A stretch of DNA of 64,000 nt from Thamnaconus septentrionalis (taxonomy: Eukaryota > Chordata > Actinopteri > Tetraodontiformes > Monacanthidae). The notes beneath the pieces are model-generated. The model had not been told where the DNA came from. It did no database searches and saw nothing but the letters and a program-made list of their open reading frames with translations. The stretch spans positions 11,087,001 through 11,151,000 of the forward strand of contig CM020509.1 of the NCBI GenBank assembly GCA_009823395.1, in the 5' to 3' direction. A program made the translations under genes and the position numbers. Of this stretch, positions 26,701 to 39,000 are shown in pieces (the first letter of the stretch is position 1; each line of letters starts with the position of its first letter).

Positions 26701-29700
26701 CGGAGGCTGGTGGGAGAGGAGGGGGAGGAGAGTGGAGAGGGGTGAGGGCAAAAAGAGCCGTGAGGACCGGAGGAAATGAAGAGAGGGGCTGGGAGGGGTG
26801 AGAGGGGTGAGTCAGAGAGCAACAAAAGGGGGGGAGAGAGGAGAGGCTGAGCGGGACACCGTGTCACTCCGCTCTTCCAAAAACAGGAATTAATCCAATA
26901 ATTGCTCGGAAACGTTCGGAATATTTCTCCCCATGTATGTAGCAGCATGCCGTCTGCTGTGTGTGTGTGTGTGAGACCCGTCAAGACCTGGGAGACATAC
27001 TAACACAGCACTCTGAAAATCCAGCTGCTGCAGGTTCTTACCGTTACTTGCGGTGATGTCACCGCAGTCTTGGGGATCCAGAAGTTTATCTTGTCCACCC
27101 ACTCCAACCCCACCACCCCCCACCGCACCCCACAAGTGTCACAAATGTCAGTGGCTCCACCGGAGACTTTGCCTCCGCGTCAGCTCATTAGCACTTGTCG
27201 CTAAAGTACACACACTTCAATCCCTAGCAGAGCGCCAGCCAGCAAATTAACTGCCAGTTGTGCACAAGTAGAGAACGGATGGACTCATTTCTAAGACCTC
27301 TGTGATGTGATGTGATCCCTCCTTCTTCTTCATTTCTTTTCCCTTCAGTTTCTGGTCTTTTGGCTGCATTTCTTTTCCTCAAATATTTGAGTCTGTTGGT
27401 GCCAACACAGATGTAAATGTAAGAAGTAGAAATAATTACGCCTTAACTACGTCAGTCTTTCTAGATTATGGTCAACCAGTCGCTCTGATATGAAGCAAAA
27501 GAGGTAGAATCATGAATATCACAACAAACGGCCTTGATGCCTTGAAAGAGGCGGCAAAAAATAGAAAACAAATCAACATGTCAACTTCTGTGATACAGTT
27601 TAGGGCCTTTTCTGTTCTTTTAACATTTCTTTGGTTCAGCAGGGCTAACATTTGTCAACTCGTGACTGAAGCCAGAACACTGTTTCTGGACCCAACATTT
27701 GAGAAACATCCTCATCTCACCTAATGTCCATGAAGGCTTTCAATGCGTCAACCACAATTCACTTTGTCGCCATCGTCACGGCCCTGTTGACAGTGGAGCG
27801 CTCTGACCATTTCAGATATGACCTGTTTAAGAAAAATAAAAGCTCTTTGCAAAAAATAACTACCTGTGATGTCGCACCTTTTAATCTGCTGTCCTTTAAG
27901 GCCGTCGGAGCTGACCACCGCTACCAAAATCTTCCAATTATAAAACTAAAATGTCTTTCCTTTGAGCAGTGGAACAGCCGCCTCAGGATTCGGCTCTCAT
28001 CAGCAGAGGGTTTCACATGGCTGGCACTTGTTGGCCTATTTTTCCTCCCCCGGAATATTCACCCTCATCAGACAGGGGCAGCGCACCTTTTCCTCTTAAT
28101 TTGCCCGACATCATTTGAAAGATGTGGCGACAGGCTGAGCGCACAAAGCAGACAAGGGGAGAAAATTGTAAAAAAAAAAAGGTTAGCCCGAGGTCGCCGG
28201 GAGGAGGAAGCAGAGCTGGGCAGCGTTCAAAGCAGCCGGCCGAGAGGAGACGGTTAGCAGGTATTGACATGCTGTCGAACAGGAGAGCTTATAATTACAC
28301 AGCGGAGGAGTCGATCAATGTCAGACACATGTGACTGGAAACCCGACTGAGAATGGCTGTATTTAGCCTCGTCTCGGAACTAATTCGACCTGACATCTCT
28401 TCTCCGTCCACACATATCCCCTGAAAACACACGTGATCACTGACGTGTTCTTGTGACTTGCCTGTGCTGGTGGTGAGCAGAAGATTAAAAACGTTTTGAC
28501 ACCTCGTAGGTTCACTTTTGCTAGTTCTTGGATTTTCTTCAAACGCTTCCGGTCCAGTTGTTGGAAAACGGCGGCGCAGTTCTTGAGTCTGCAAGTTTGA
28601 ACTCATAGTTCAAAAGTGAAAAACACGTCCACGCGCACGTGTCGAGAAAGTGCAACGCAACATCACGCGCACGCGCACACACCTTTCTAAGCCACGGCTC
28701 TCATTACGAGCTGTGCGCTAATAGGACTTCCTCTCCGCTGCCTCGCCTCGGCTGAAAAGAAGATTATAAGTTGGCGGCCGCTGCCACTGATGAGCGGGAA
28801 GCTGGAGCTCGGACCGCTGCTGGTCTCCGCCCAGATTTGGGATAGACTGGGAATTTCAAAGTCAGGAAAGTTCAAAGCCATTTGGCTGGGGACTGTTCAA
28901 AAGAGCTGCAGCCAGCTATGAAGTGGGGAGGCAGTGAGGGGCAGCGGGAGCGGGCTACTTACAGCGAACTGGCCCACTTTTTCGGTGCAGTATGTGGCGG
29001 CTGGGACGAGCGTTGGGTTCACGGTGTGAAGAATTTATGCGAGTGGGAAGAGTAAGCCGCGCAGTCGTAAAGCTGCTGAGCAGGTGGAATTTCACTGACA
29101 TGCTGCTGTGAGGCTAAGTGGGACCAATAAGCCCTTATCTGCAATAAAGGATGTGAGACGTGTGACTGAAATTAAAATATTAAATAATGAAGAAAAAAAT
29201 CACCGCTCTTGCTCTTCATGCTCTAGACCTTTCTGGGATGAAATAATGCTTCATCGTAAAGTTCGAGACACAAATGTTTAACTCCAGAATGGCATCAAAG
29301 GCACATCAGAGTCTGCAGAACACACAGGAAGCAAAAGCAAACATGTTTGTTTTTTTTTTTCTCTATGGCAGATGCACACTCACAAAGGTGTCAGTGTGTC
29401 ACTGGAGCGTTTAGCGTCTCGCTGCATGTGTCTAACGGAGCCTCCACTGTGTCTCTTTGCAGGCGGCGGCGCTGTTGCATCTCGGATTTGACGACGCTTA
29501 AGGCAACAGAAATCACAAAGACGAGCACAAAGTTGTTTTCAAAATATATATATATTTTTTAAAAGGGTCATTGATGCTTAAACAACACTGGACAGGAACA
29601 TTTTAACCTGCTTAGGACAGAAACTATGAACTTTAAGTAATTCATCCAAACCATTTTCACACTACACAGCATAAGCATGAGTTTGAGTGTCATGATGCGA

Positions 29701-31241
29701 TGAGTGTGTGAAGTGTCGGTCAAAACAAAGACCATGAGTGTTTCCTGTTGGCGCCGTGTTTAGCCGAGGTGGACACGTGGCGGCAGAGTGTGTTACATCC
29801 AAACAACTTGTCTGGGAATGCGGATTTCAGTGTTTTACCACCACTGATTATGACTTACAGCGTTTGCTTTTGGCTTCGCTGCCAGTGTTGAAAAGCAAAG
29901 CATTTTTTAAAACAAAGAAGGGAAAAAAACCCCGCACACAAAAACACACATTTGGTGGTGTCCCCGTGAAACCGTGTCCCAGGATGCTTTTGTTTTTAAA
30001 GCATTGTTTGGAACAGGGACCAAAACTGTCAACTGGGGCAGTTTGGTGAAAATGACAGCCGACACGAGCAGAGGGGTGGGCCAGTATCACATTTGATAGG
30101 CCTTCTTTTTCCAGAAAAAGACATAAAATGAACATTCTGCATTAAATTGAGGCAAAAACAGCAAAACACTGACTGTTGACCATGTTCAAGCTACAGAGCT
30201 GAGTAGCAAAATTCAGTCAACTGGATTGTCTACAGAGTAAAATACAGCTGCGTGGGCTTGGTCTATCTCCTTCACTTTTGCTCTTATAAAATAAAATACA
30301 GCCACTGTTTTAGTGCCAGCGCCATCTTGGGAGGAAAGTCTAGCTAGCTAGCTAAGCTAACTTCTAGAACCAGAGCAACAGTTGCTAACGTAGGATTGGA
30401 CAGTGACTGTTTAAGGGAGGAGCTCAGCAAAGGGTTCAGTTTTAATCAATTAAATACATTAAACACTCATAACAGGTTGACCATAAATGAGTAGTTAGTG
30501 GCTATTTATAATAGTCATCCCATTAGCCATAGCATAGTTCTGCTCCCTCCGTTTGCTCTGTGGTTTCCCCTTCAATAAATACAGCAGGTAAGAAATGTTT
30601 AAATGTTCAAAACAGGGAACAAATTTTTCACAACAAATTTCTTCTGCAACATTTTTATCGCAAGCCTCTTATTAGTGCGAAGGGAGGGTGAAAAAAAAAA
30701 GAATCATTCCCCCGATTAAGCACTTCAATAAAGCTGGCCACTAAGTAGCATTCCCTTTTTTTCTCCTTTTCCCCTCTGGTGTCCTCCCAAAGACACGAGT
30801 TAACTCCACAAAAAACTCCCTAATTGAAGTATTTATCATCGTTTGGCTGCGTTCCATAAGATGTTGTTGGAGGAAAAAGCCCTGTAACGTATACTGGAAG
30901 CCAATTTCCTACCTTTAAGAGGCAGCCACTTCACAATTCAACTTAAATATGCTATAAATTTCACGAGCTGCTCTACGATACTGTTTAATTAAAATGTTTT
31001 TCTCCGTCACGGGGGGACGGAGGGGGCGTCCATACAGGCACCGTATATGGGCTCTTATGGTCAAAGTGCCCCTCTGTGTTGTTTTTCATCCTGACTCAGC
31101 AAGTCCCGGACTTTACGCCGAGCCACTGAAAGCTCAGTGACCACAGGGGAATGCCAGCTCATCGACTTATAATGACGGCCTTCCTAATGCGCTCTACCCG
31201 GCCAGTGCACGCTCCCAATTGTCTTTCTCTCTCGGTCTCTG

Positions 31242-31264
31242 TCTCTCTCTCTCTCTCTCTCTCT
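31242..31264. repeat. (CT)n microsatellite
   Basis: An uninterrupted CT array about 750 bases downstream of the mid2 exon donor, inside the intron. Confidence 0.95.
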
Positions 31265-32016
31265 GCCTGTGTTTGTGCATGTGTTTGCGATCCAAATTTC
31301 TGCCCTTCTGCCTAAGAAAAAAAAAAAAAAAGCTGCTGCGACTCGGCGTGATGCAACCGTGGCATTACTGAAAGTTCACAGTCGACAGAAAGCGGAACAA
31401 GCGTCCCTCGCCGCGGCGGCGGAGGGATTAAAGATTTTCGCCGCGAAACAAAACAAAACAAAACAAAAATCCAGGAAAATCAATCTTTCAGGCTGTCACA
31501 TTTAATTGAGTTTACTTTAGCTTTTGTTTTGTTCATTCGATCATATGTGCACATGTACAGTCATACAGATAGAACCACGCAATGCTTGATTGAAAAGAGT
31601 TGGTTGAAGCTATGAAGCTTATATTTGCCTGACTATTTCTGATGCTGTTCAAACAACATAGCGCAATTTTAATAAACCTTTTACCCCCATAAACGAAATA
31701 ACAACAACACGAAAAAACTTTATAATGATCTGATAATCTGATCATAATCTGATAACCACGTTACCAAGCCCCGATAATAACAGAAAGACAAGCTCCTCAA
31801 ACACCAAGATATAGCAACCCAAAGAGGGAAGAGAAAATAAATTGGCAAACAGTGAGTAGGTAGCTAGGACGCTGTCTGTTTCAAAGACGCCGCTTTTCAT
31901 TTCGACTGGACATCCACTTACCTTGCTCCGGAACAACAGCTAATGCGACTTTACTACAACGCTCTGTTCAGTCGGGGGTGGAGGGTGGTAGGAGTGCGAG
32001 GGCGGCGGACACTAAC

Positions 32017-32894
32017 CTTGAGCTTGTCGAAGCGCTCGGTCAGCGAGGACACCTGGTGCTCGCGGTGGCGCCCCACCAGCTTGCACAGGGCGCAGATGAG
32101 CTGGTCGTCCACCAGGCAGTACATGTTGACCTTCTCGCTCTCGTGCTCCAGGCAGGTGAGGCCCCGTATGTGGGTGTCGGGCACGGGCTCCACCAGGCGG
32201 TGGCTGGTGAAGGGCTTCTTGTTGGGGTGCGTGGCGCGGAGGCAGCGGTCGCAGTAGGACACCTCGCACGTCACGCACGTCTTGACGGCCTCGCGCGGCG
32301 GGTCCTGCTCGCAGAACTGGCAGCTGATGCGCGCCTCCATCTTGGCCACGATGGCCGGGCTGTGGTTGGCGTTGGTGCCGACGTGGTTGACGTGGTTGGC
32401 GTGCGAGTGCGAGTGGCCGGAGGTGGCCGGGCTGCTGGGCGCCACGCTACCGCTGGAGCCGCCGCCGCCGCTGCCGCTGCCGCCGCCGCCTAGACTGCCG
32501 CCGCCGCCCGCCGCCGCCGCCCGCCGCCGCCGATGGTTCCGGCTATTGTCCCGCTAATGGTGGCGGTGTAGGGCCGCTGCTGCTGCAGGCGGCGGCTCTC
32601 GGTGGGGGAATTGGGGCCACTAAGGGAGGCCTTCTGAAAGCGATCAATGATGTTCTGCAGCGTCACATTGCGCTTCAGGCCCTCCAGGCCGCGGTGATTC
32701 AGCGTGATGACGTAACGACACGTGGGGCACTGAAAGGCCGAGATGGACTCGAGGGGCTTGCTGGTGGAGCAGTGGGACACCAGGATGCGGTGGGCGCAGT
32801 TGAAGCAGAGGCTGTGGGCGCAAGGCAAGAGCAGGGGGTCTTCAAACAACTCCAGGCAGATCGGGCAGGTCAGCTCAGACTCCAGTGTTTCCAT
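32017..32894 (-). CDS. mid2: mid2 first coding exon: RING finger, B-box1, B-box2 (contains a 1-nt frame break)
   Basis: This exon encodes the N-terminal half of Midline 2 (TRIM1), a microtubule-associated RING-type E3 ubiquitin ligase of the TRIM C-I class. The start is the ATG at 32894, with a strong context (A at -3, G at +4) and the family N-terminus [17 protein letters not shown]. The RING is C3HC4: C10, C13, C25, H27, C30, C33, C56, C59. B-box1 runs about residues 192-232 (C192, C195, C207, C210, C215, C218, H223, H232) and B-box2 about 248-280 (C248, H251, C260, C268, C271, H277, H280), numbered with the frame restored. The coding part ends DKLK at 32017, followed by donor GTTAGT in phase 0. 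[30 protein letters not shown] and the RING-proximal [10 protein letters not shown] match MID2 rather than MID1 (which has CDQDPAQD, CDECLKATHP). Two overlapping frames are needed: one reaches a stop near 32490, the other opens after about 32552. Residues 1-124 and 126-293 are readable. Confidence 0.96.
32440..32535 (-). repeat. mid2: GGC/GCG repeat tract in the mid2 linker, with a frame break near 32521
   Basis: A run of GGC and GCG triplets encodes Gly, Ala and Ser in the RING to B-box1 linker. Triplet phase slips at two GGG points, near 32522-32520 and 32508-32506. In the frame of the RING the tract reads Gly, then Arg, then Ala and hits TAG at about 32490. In the frame of the B-boxes it reads Ala4, Gly4, Ser-Leu, Gly4 and so on, with a stop upstream at about 32556-32554. 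One extra base next to 32521 joins both frames without a stop. Very high GC and repetition make a one-base assembly or sequencing error likely. Confidence 0.85.
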
Positions 32895-32950
32895 CTTCAG
32901 TGAAACCGATCTAAAGATGGCATCAAATCCCACGGAAGCTGGCCGAGAAC
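32895..32950 (-). other. mid2: mid2 5'UTR segment and splice acceptor of the first coding exon
   Basis: Upstream of the ATG on the minus strand is a long CT-rich tract (about 32953-32985) ending CTCCTCCAG, a textbook 3' splice site. Its AG lies at 32952-32951, so the exon would begin at 32950 with 56 nt of 5'UTR. This implies at least one upstream non-coding exon, as is usual for MID genes. The in-frame extension of the ORF upstream to 33056 crosses this acceptor and has no family similarity, so it was not used as coding sequence. Confidence 0.8.
32897..32923 (-). other. upstream ORF of 8 codons in the mid2 5'UTR
   Basis: An ATG at 32923 opens an 8-codon reading frame (MPSLDRFH) that stops with TGA at 32899-32897, only 2 nt before the main mid2 ATG at 32894. 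Its start context is weak (T at -3), whereas the main ATG context is strong. The arrangement would allow leaky scanning. The very short stop-to-start distance makes classical reinitiation inefficient, although backward or termination-coupled scanning is conceivable. Translation is not shown here. Confidence 0.6.
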
Positions 32951-35900
32951 CTGGAGGAGAAGAGATGAGGGGGAGAGGAGAGGGCCGTGTGAGTAATTTG
33001 AGTTCAAAAATAAACAGGGTTCTAATCAGCCGGCTCCGTATGTGGGACATTTTCATGAATATTTGAACCTCTTCAAATAATCATTATTTTGCCCGGCCGC
33101 GTCTAATTTTAACTCGATAAGTCTGGAGTCAGACGGGCGGCAGATATATCAAAATAAATGCTCGGTTGTGGCAGTTTCCGGCTTGCCAGCCTGGACTTTG
33201 TCCTGTCGCCCTCCAACGTACGACTGCGCAAGCGTCGAAGTAGAGAGGGGGGAAAAGTACCGGAGGAGGGAAAAGACATCGTCTGACTGCTCAGAGAGAA
33301 GTGAAAAAAATTTCAATGGAGTGAAACGAAGAGGGACAGCAGAGGACAGAGTGAGGGAACGTGTAAAGCATCTCCTCTGCATTTCGTTCTGACTCTGTCT
33401 GATAGTTTCACTCTTTTCCCTTGTCCTCGGCCACCCGTGACTTTGACTTTTTTTTTCATGGCTTTCATTGTTAAGTTGGCTTGAGCCAAGCAATGAAAAA
33501 AGCCCCAATGTCATTTTTAACTTTAAAGACGTGAGTCAAACACATTTTCTTTGAAGGCCACGAATCACCGGCTCTGTATTTTGCAGGCAAATTAATTTCA
33601 GGTCTTTCTCTCATCCACCAGACCTTCTACATCTCAGAACCTCGCAGCGATAGATACTAAACTGTCCCTTCTCCTCCTCCTCCTTCCGACCTCCTCCTCT
33701 CTGGCCTTAAAACCACTGACATGAGAAATCACCAATAACCCTTCCAGAGTGCTGGGCAGCCTGCCGGCTCTGTGTCTTTGAAAAGAAACAAGGCAGCCAC
33801 CTGTGAAAGTACAGTATTAACCTGGACGACTCGGTGTGGACGGCGGCGACAGTTTCATTCTGGCTGCTCCTGGCAGAGCGCCAGAGCCCCTTCCCCGCAC
33901 GTCCGGCAGCATTTACAGATGACTGGGTTTTGCTCATTGTGACTAATAACGCTCAACCTTGGGGGCCAGAGTTTAAAGTCTTCTGGGTGACCGACAGTGA
34001 AGCCACTGGCCACTGTTGATGTTCAAATAATAAGGGAGACAATAATGCTACTGATACACTTCTCAATGTTTTGCACAATCAGGGCTTGGAAATGTTTGAT
34101 CTGAGAGTTTTTCCTGAATCATCTGGTTTTAACTTGCAAAACCATCTGGTGAGAAGCCGAGAGAAAAACTTGTCAGGTGCCTGCGAGAACTAAACTTCTC
34201 TCTGCTACATTCAAACACACACGTGCTTCCATATTTCGTCAAACAACTCTGAAAAAAGTATTTTTGGTCCTTGATTTTACATTGGAAATTCAATGAAATT
34301 CTAATCAAATTGCTGCTAATGCATCATTCTAGGCTCTCTAGTGGTTTATTTCTCCATTCGCGGCATGCAGCCCGAAAGGAAACTCGTAGTTGCTCCAATG
34401 TGATTTTAAGCATGACTGCAAGACCTCTCTAATGGAGCTGGGCAACATGGACAGGGCCGATATCTGAGCGATCAAGCTGCCGTGCAATGTTGGAAAACCA
34501 CTAATTAATTGAGTGGATGTTGCTCTACTAGCTGAGTATATAAGACTCACTCCACCAAGTCTGACCCCAGATGGTTAATGAGATTCACAAAACGCCGCTG
34601 AAGTGATTCTCTCTCTTCCTGCTCTCCAATCTATTCAATGTCGATTAAATGACGGCATATTTAGTCGTCGTCGCTGTTGTCGTGCTGTGACACTACGTCG
34701 ACTCAGCTCAGCCGAAGCGAGCTGCGCCGGCCGTTGTGTAACCACCCGACAATCTGAGCACGAGCTGGAGACGACGCAACCTGACAACGAACGCGCAAAT
34801 AGGGCTCAAACGCATTTGCGTCAAAGAAGACAGTCGCCTCCCTCCCGCTGAGCTGGGTTCAAAGCAAACACAACTTGAGAGACGGCCAAGAGCTTCGTGA
34901 CGGCGCCCAGCCCAGAGTCGTAAAATACATGGGCCGGCGTTGGACTGAAACTCATTACGCGATGAAATAAATAAATAAATAAGGGCTCGCAGATATGACG
35001 GCGATAAAGACAACGGTCACGACATGAGTGAGTGAGATGGTGCTTGTGCCTCTGCTGTCATTTGAATATACATCCTCATAAATGATAGAGATCACCAGGA
35101 ACCTTGTGCAGTGTGCGCGTGAGTGCGCCACGTGCATACCGCCCTCCAATATTCACCTTGGCTTCTATTTATTATCGGATGCTCCGCGAGATTGTTATTA
35201 TCAGACAGTCTGGCTGTGTAACAGATAAGCAGCTGCAGCAGGAAGAACGATGCTCTGGTGCACCAATTCGTCTCATTTATTTCAACCCAGAGCACACGGA
35301 CTGGGGAAGGCACACAGAGAGGGGACAAATGTGGTCATGTGCACATAAATCTCTGTCTTTTACGTGGTAAACAAAGACCCATTATCTCTATTTCACCTTA
35401 TCTTAGGAATATTATTCAACGGCAGTGGAAAGATGATGGCGCAAATGGAAGAAACTGCTGCTTTGGGAGTTGCACTGTGTGGCCTCAGTTTGAGTGGTGA
35501 GGTATACAACAGGACAGAAGGCAGGCAGTCAGGATACACACTGAGTCAGGATCACCGTGTCAGTGTGCCATGGTTTAAACTTTCCTCCCAGGTGAAAGGA
35601 CAAAATAAAGAGTGGAAGTGTCTCAAGCTCTTCTTTCATCGTTTTTTGATAAATGGAGCACGGAACCGAGTTTTACCTTTCGCAAATACATCCGCAGGTT
35701 GAGAATCTGTGGGAACATCGAGCAGGAGAGCGATCGGAAAAACACACCGATCACATTTGCTTTGTTTGGTCAAGGTCAAATAATGGGCGTTTCATCAAAA
35801 TATAGAATCTTTTCACGTATTCAGGTAATAGTTTTGTTCATCTTTCTTGTTAAAAACAAATAAAAAAATCTTTTGTATTTCTTTGTCTCTCTCTGATGCA

Positions 35901-36054
35901 GCCGCACCTTTTGAACGCCTTGTTTTCTTCAAATTTTCCCTAACATATGATGCCCAAGGACTCTTCCTCAAGTGCCCTCCTCGTGCTGGTCCACAGGCCC
36001 GGTTAAACGCGAAGGTTGTTGAGGTTGTGCCAAACTAAACATGCAAATCGATTC

Positions 36055-36095
36055 AGTGTGGCGAGCCCCTGAAGAGAACAGCCGAAAGGATTTGC
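36055..36095 (+). mobile_element. short RTE-like tail fragment
   Basis: GGCGAGCCCCTGAAGAGAACAGCCGAAAGG is near the reverse complement of the motif at 52020-52050, so it is the same repeat family in the opposite orientation. Only about 40 bases are recognisable. Confidence 0.45.
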
Positions 36096-39000
36096 TTTGC
36101 TATGGAAAGTCAAAGCCTTTGTTTTTTTGAAGCTCCCGTCTAAAAGTGTCTATAGGATCACATTTTATAGTGTAGTCATGCCTCTCACTTTCTGTGTGTA
36201 AAAAAAAACCTGAAGCAGCATATTCCAACGCAGGGAGCAGCTTGCACCCAGCGACTGTGCAGGTTAGGACGTTTCTTCTTTATCTAGTGCCAGCGCATAG
36301 AGATGGTTTTTTTTTTATCCCCTCCTCTCATCCAACAAATGGCTGCAATGATGAATTCCATGCCCACTTCATGAGACATGACCTTGACAAATTCCCCCGG
36401 CATAGCACAGACTGATGTCACGCTTTCTGTCTGGTGTTAATTCCGTTTACATCAAGAGAATAAATGAGGCTGTTTACTTAAGAGCGCGGCAACACGCCCC
36501 TGGGTGCAGAGAGGGCGCGTTTGTATGAATTTACGTCGCTGACGCATGCCATCAGTCAGGGGAGGAGGCATCTGCGGAACAAAAGATGATTATCCTCAAA
36601 TAAACAATCCGCTAGTAAAAGATGAGAAAAAAAACCCCTCAACGCTCCCCGGAGAGTTGTAGCCGCGCACCTGCAGTACCAAAAATGGGACTTTAACAGG
36701 CGCTGGATGATGAAGGAAGAGCGGTCAAAACAAATCACCGCCGCCGCCACCGCCTTGACCTCCGGCCTCTGACAGCATGGCCTCACTCCCAGTGCACCAG
36801 CAACAAAGGAAGGAAATTCATGCTTTTTTCGCAGTAACGCTGACGATGAGCCGTCTGTCCTTGCACTGACTGCAGCGCCGTGTCAAAACACAATCCGAGT
36901 TGTAGTCGAGAGTATATGTATACATGTTGTCAGTCCACATGGTGGGAACCTTTCAACAATTTACTCAAGGGAAGAAATCAGGTGTCAGTTAAAGGTTCAT
37001 TGCACAGTGAAGAACCAGGTGCGCGCACTCGTATGCGGATTCCCAGATGTAAAAGAACTGAAACTCGAACTCAAACTGTTAGCCTCCATCACCGGCAAGT
37101 GACTCAATCCTCACATCTGCGGCAGATCACCACTTTTTGTGGCGTATCTGCCACCCTTCATCCCCGCTCAGTGGAGGCTGCCAATCATTGGCTTATCACA
37201 GAGACTGGAGAGGAGCAGAAAATCACATAGACGGGGGTTTAAAGGCTGCAGAGTGCAAGGTGGCAGTAAACAAGAGCAGCGGGGGTTCAGAGATCTTCCT
37301 TTCGCAGCTGCCGCCGAATACAAGGCTCAGACGCTGCAGTGTTGTTTTTTTTTGTTTTGTTTTTTACCTGGTTTAAGCTTGGTAAGCTGGGAAAAAAAAA
37401 CAATAAACATTCACATCGCACGAGGACCGAACAGCCCTTGTGGGAAAGTTTTTTGTGTTTAACTGAAAATAGATAGAAATACTTTGAGTGCCTTACATGA
37501 AATTCTGACGTAAAGCTACAAGCAATTAATCGACTCTTTAAATGAAGTGCACTGAATACCTAAAGGGAAAATGACAAAGTAAGATTCATGTTTGGGAGTT
37601 TTTTATTTATTTATTTATTTTTTTGCTTCAAAAGCTCAGAACAAAAATCAATATGTTGTTTGGATGGAGCGCATTGAATCGTTTCCCCTGTCTGCGGCCT
37701 TCATGCTGAATTAACCGACCCTGACGTCCCGGATGGAACGTTTCCTCAATCCACCTGGAAAGAGGCCACAGAAAATGTTTGGAATGTGGTGGGCATGTTG
37801 AGTAAACCTGAAGGGTGAGTGGCCAGACGTTCTATTACAGATAAAGTGGACCCATGATTTATTATAAGTGAAGGCAGGCGGTGACGTCGGTTTGGTTACT
37901 CAATACTGAATAAAGGTTGTTGGAGCCTTTCAACACGGATTAGCCAGATTTCCAACTTGTAATCTCAGTGATAGACCTGCACTGGTAGGTTAAAGTTAAC
38001 CAATTTATTTTCCTCCACCTACGAAAGGTGAAACTGGCGACAACTCTGTCATTAACAACACACTAGTGGTGTGTTTTCTTAAAGATTACCTCTGAAAAAT
38101 ACAGATAACATGTACAAAATACTTTGATGTTTTAGAAAGAACCAGAAATTATCATTGGGGTGATTTGCTTGCCATAACTCAGAAAGACGGTAGGCATAAC
38201 AAGACATAACAAGGTTATGTTTACTCATAATAGCTTCTAATAAAAATATGAGGGAGGCCACAAGTTGCTACAGTTGCCCAGAATGAGGACCTGCATGATC
38301 TTCAGGAATTTTGATATCAGCAAAACAGTGATAACGTGGGATTGCAATATGCTTTCTTTCCACCAGATGCTGCTAAATCTTACGCACCGGGGCCTTTAAT
38401 TCCAGAGTTCACGGGGGCAGGGGTTCGATTTTTCGCTTGGCTTTGCGATGCACAGTAACAATCAGGTCGATTTTCCTCAGCGATTCGCTCCTGAACAAAG
38501 ACAGATGCTGTTCCGCAGACAAGCAAAACCCGCAGTCTGCCACCCTAATCTTCCCCTGACCTCTTGTTATGCGGGTAGAATTCCACAAATGTTCTCAAAC
38601 CGCGCAATGGAGAGAGGAAAACACAAAGGGGAAAAAAAGAGGTTGAAGATACTAATAAGAAACTGAGGGCCTTTCTTTGCCAGCTCGCTCACGTGGAACG
38701 GAAACACTTTGCCAATTAAAAAAGTTGCCCCGGAGAAAAGAGAGGGAGGAAGAGAGAGAGAGAGAGAGCAAATGAAACTTGATTTTCATGGGCAGAGGAA
38801 ACGTTCAAGCTTGGCAGCAGAGAGTTGGCAGTTGTCTCTACCTCACCCTCGCTGTCTCCAAAACAATGAGCTCTCACTGAGCGTTTTATGAGGTAACTGA
38901 GCCCCGGACCTGCAGCCAAAACATGTCTGTTGACACAAAATGGCAGAGGGCTGTTTGTAGGAAAACACTGGAAGGGCTCAGAGTGGCGCAAATTAAAACG

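Noticed and set aside
32012..32278. 88-codon minus-strand ORF in a third frame
   Set aside because: It is a shifted reading of the mid2 B-box region; its Arg/Pro/His-rich composition is typical of an out-of-frame GC-rich exon.
31978..32493. 171-codon plus-strand ORF rich in Ala, Val, Gly and Leu
   Set aside because: It is the antisense of the mid2 B-box exon. GC-rich coding DNA often leaves the opposite strand open, and the translation has no family similarity.
32490..32530. A tiny intron explaining the mid2 frame change
   Set aside because: There is no GT donor in the RING frame before the stop, and the gap would be far below any workable intron length. A one-base error is simpler.
32895..33056. 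54-residue N-terminal extension of the mid2 frame upstream of METLES
   Set aside because: It crosses a strong splice acceptor at 32951, has no family match, and the family N-terminus begins at the chosen ATG.
38395..38450. GGGGTTCGATTTT resembling a tRNA T-loop
   Set aside because: No matching acceptor stem, D-arm or A-box at the required distance.
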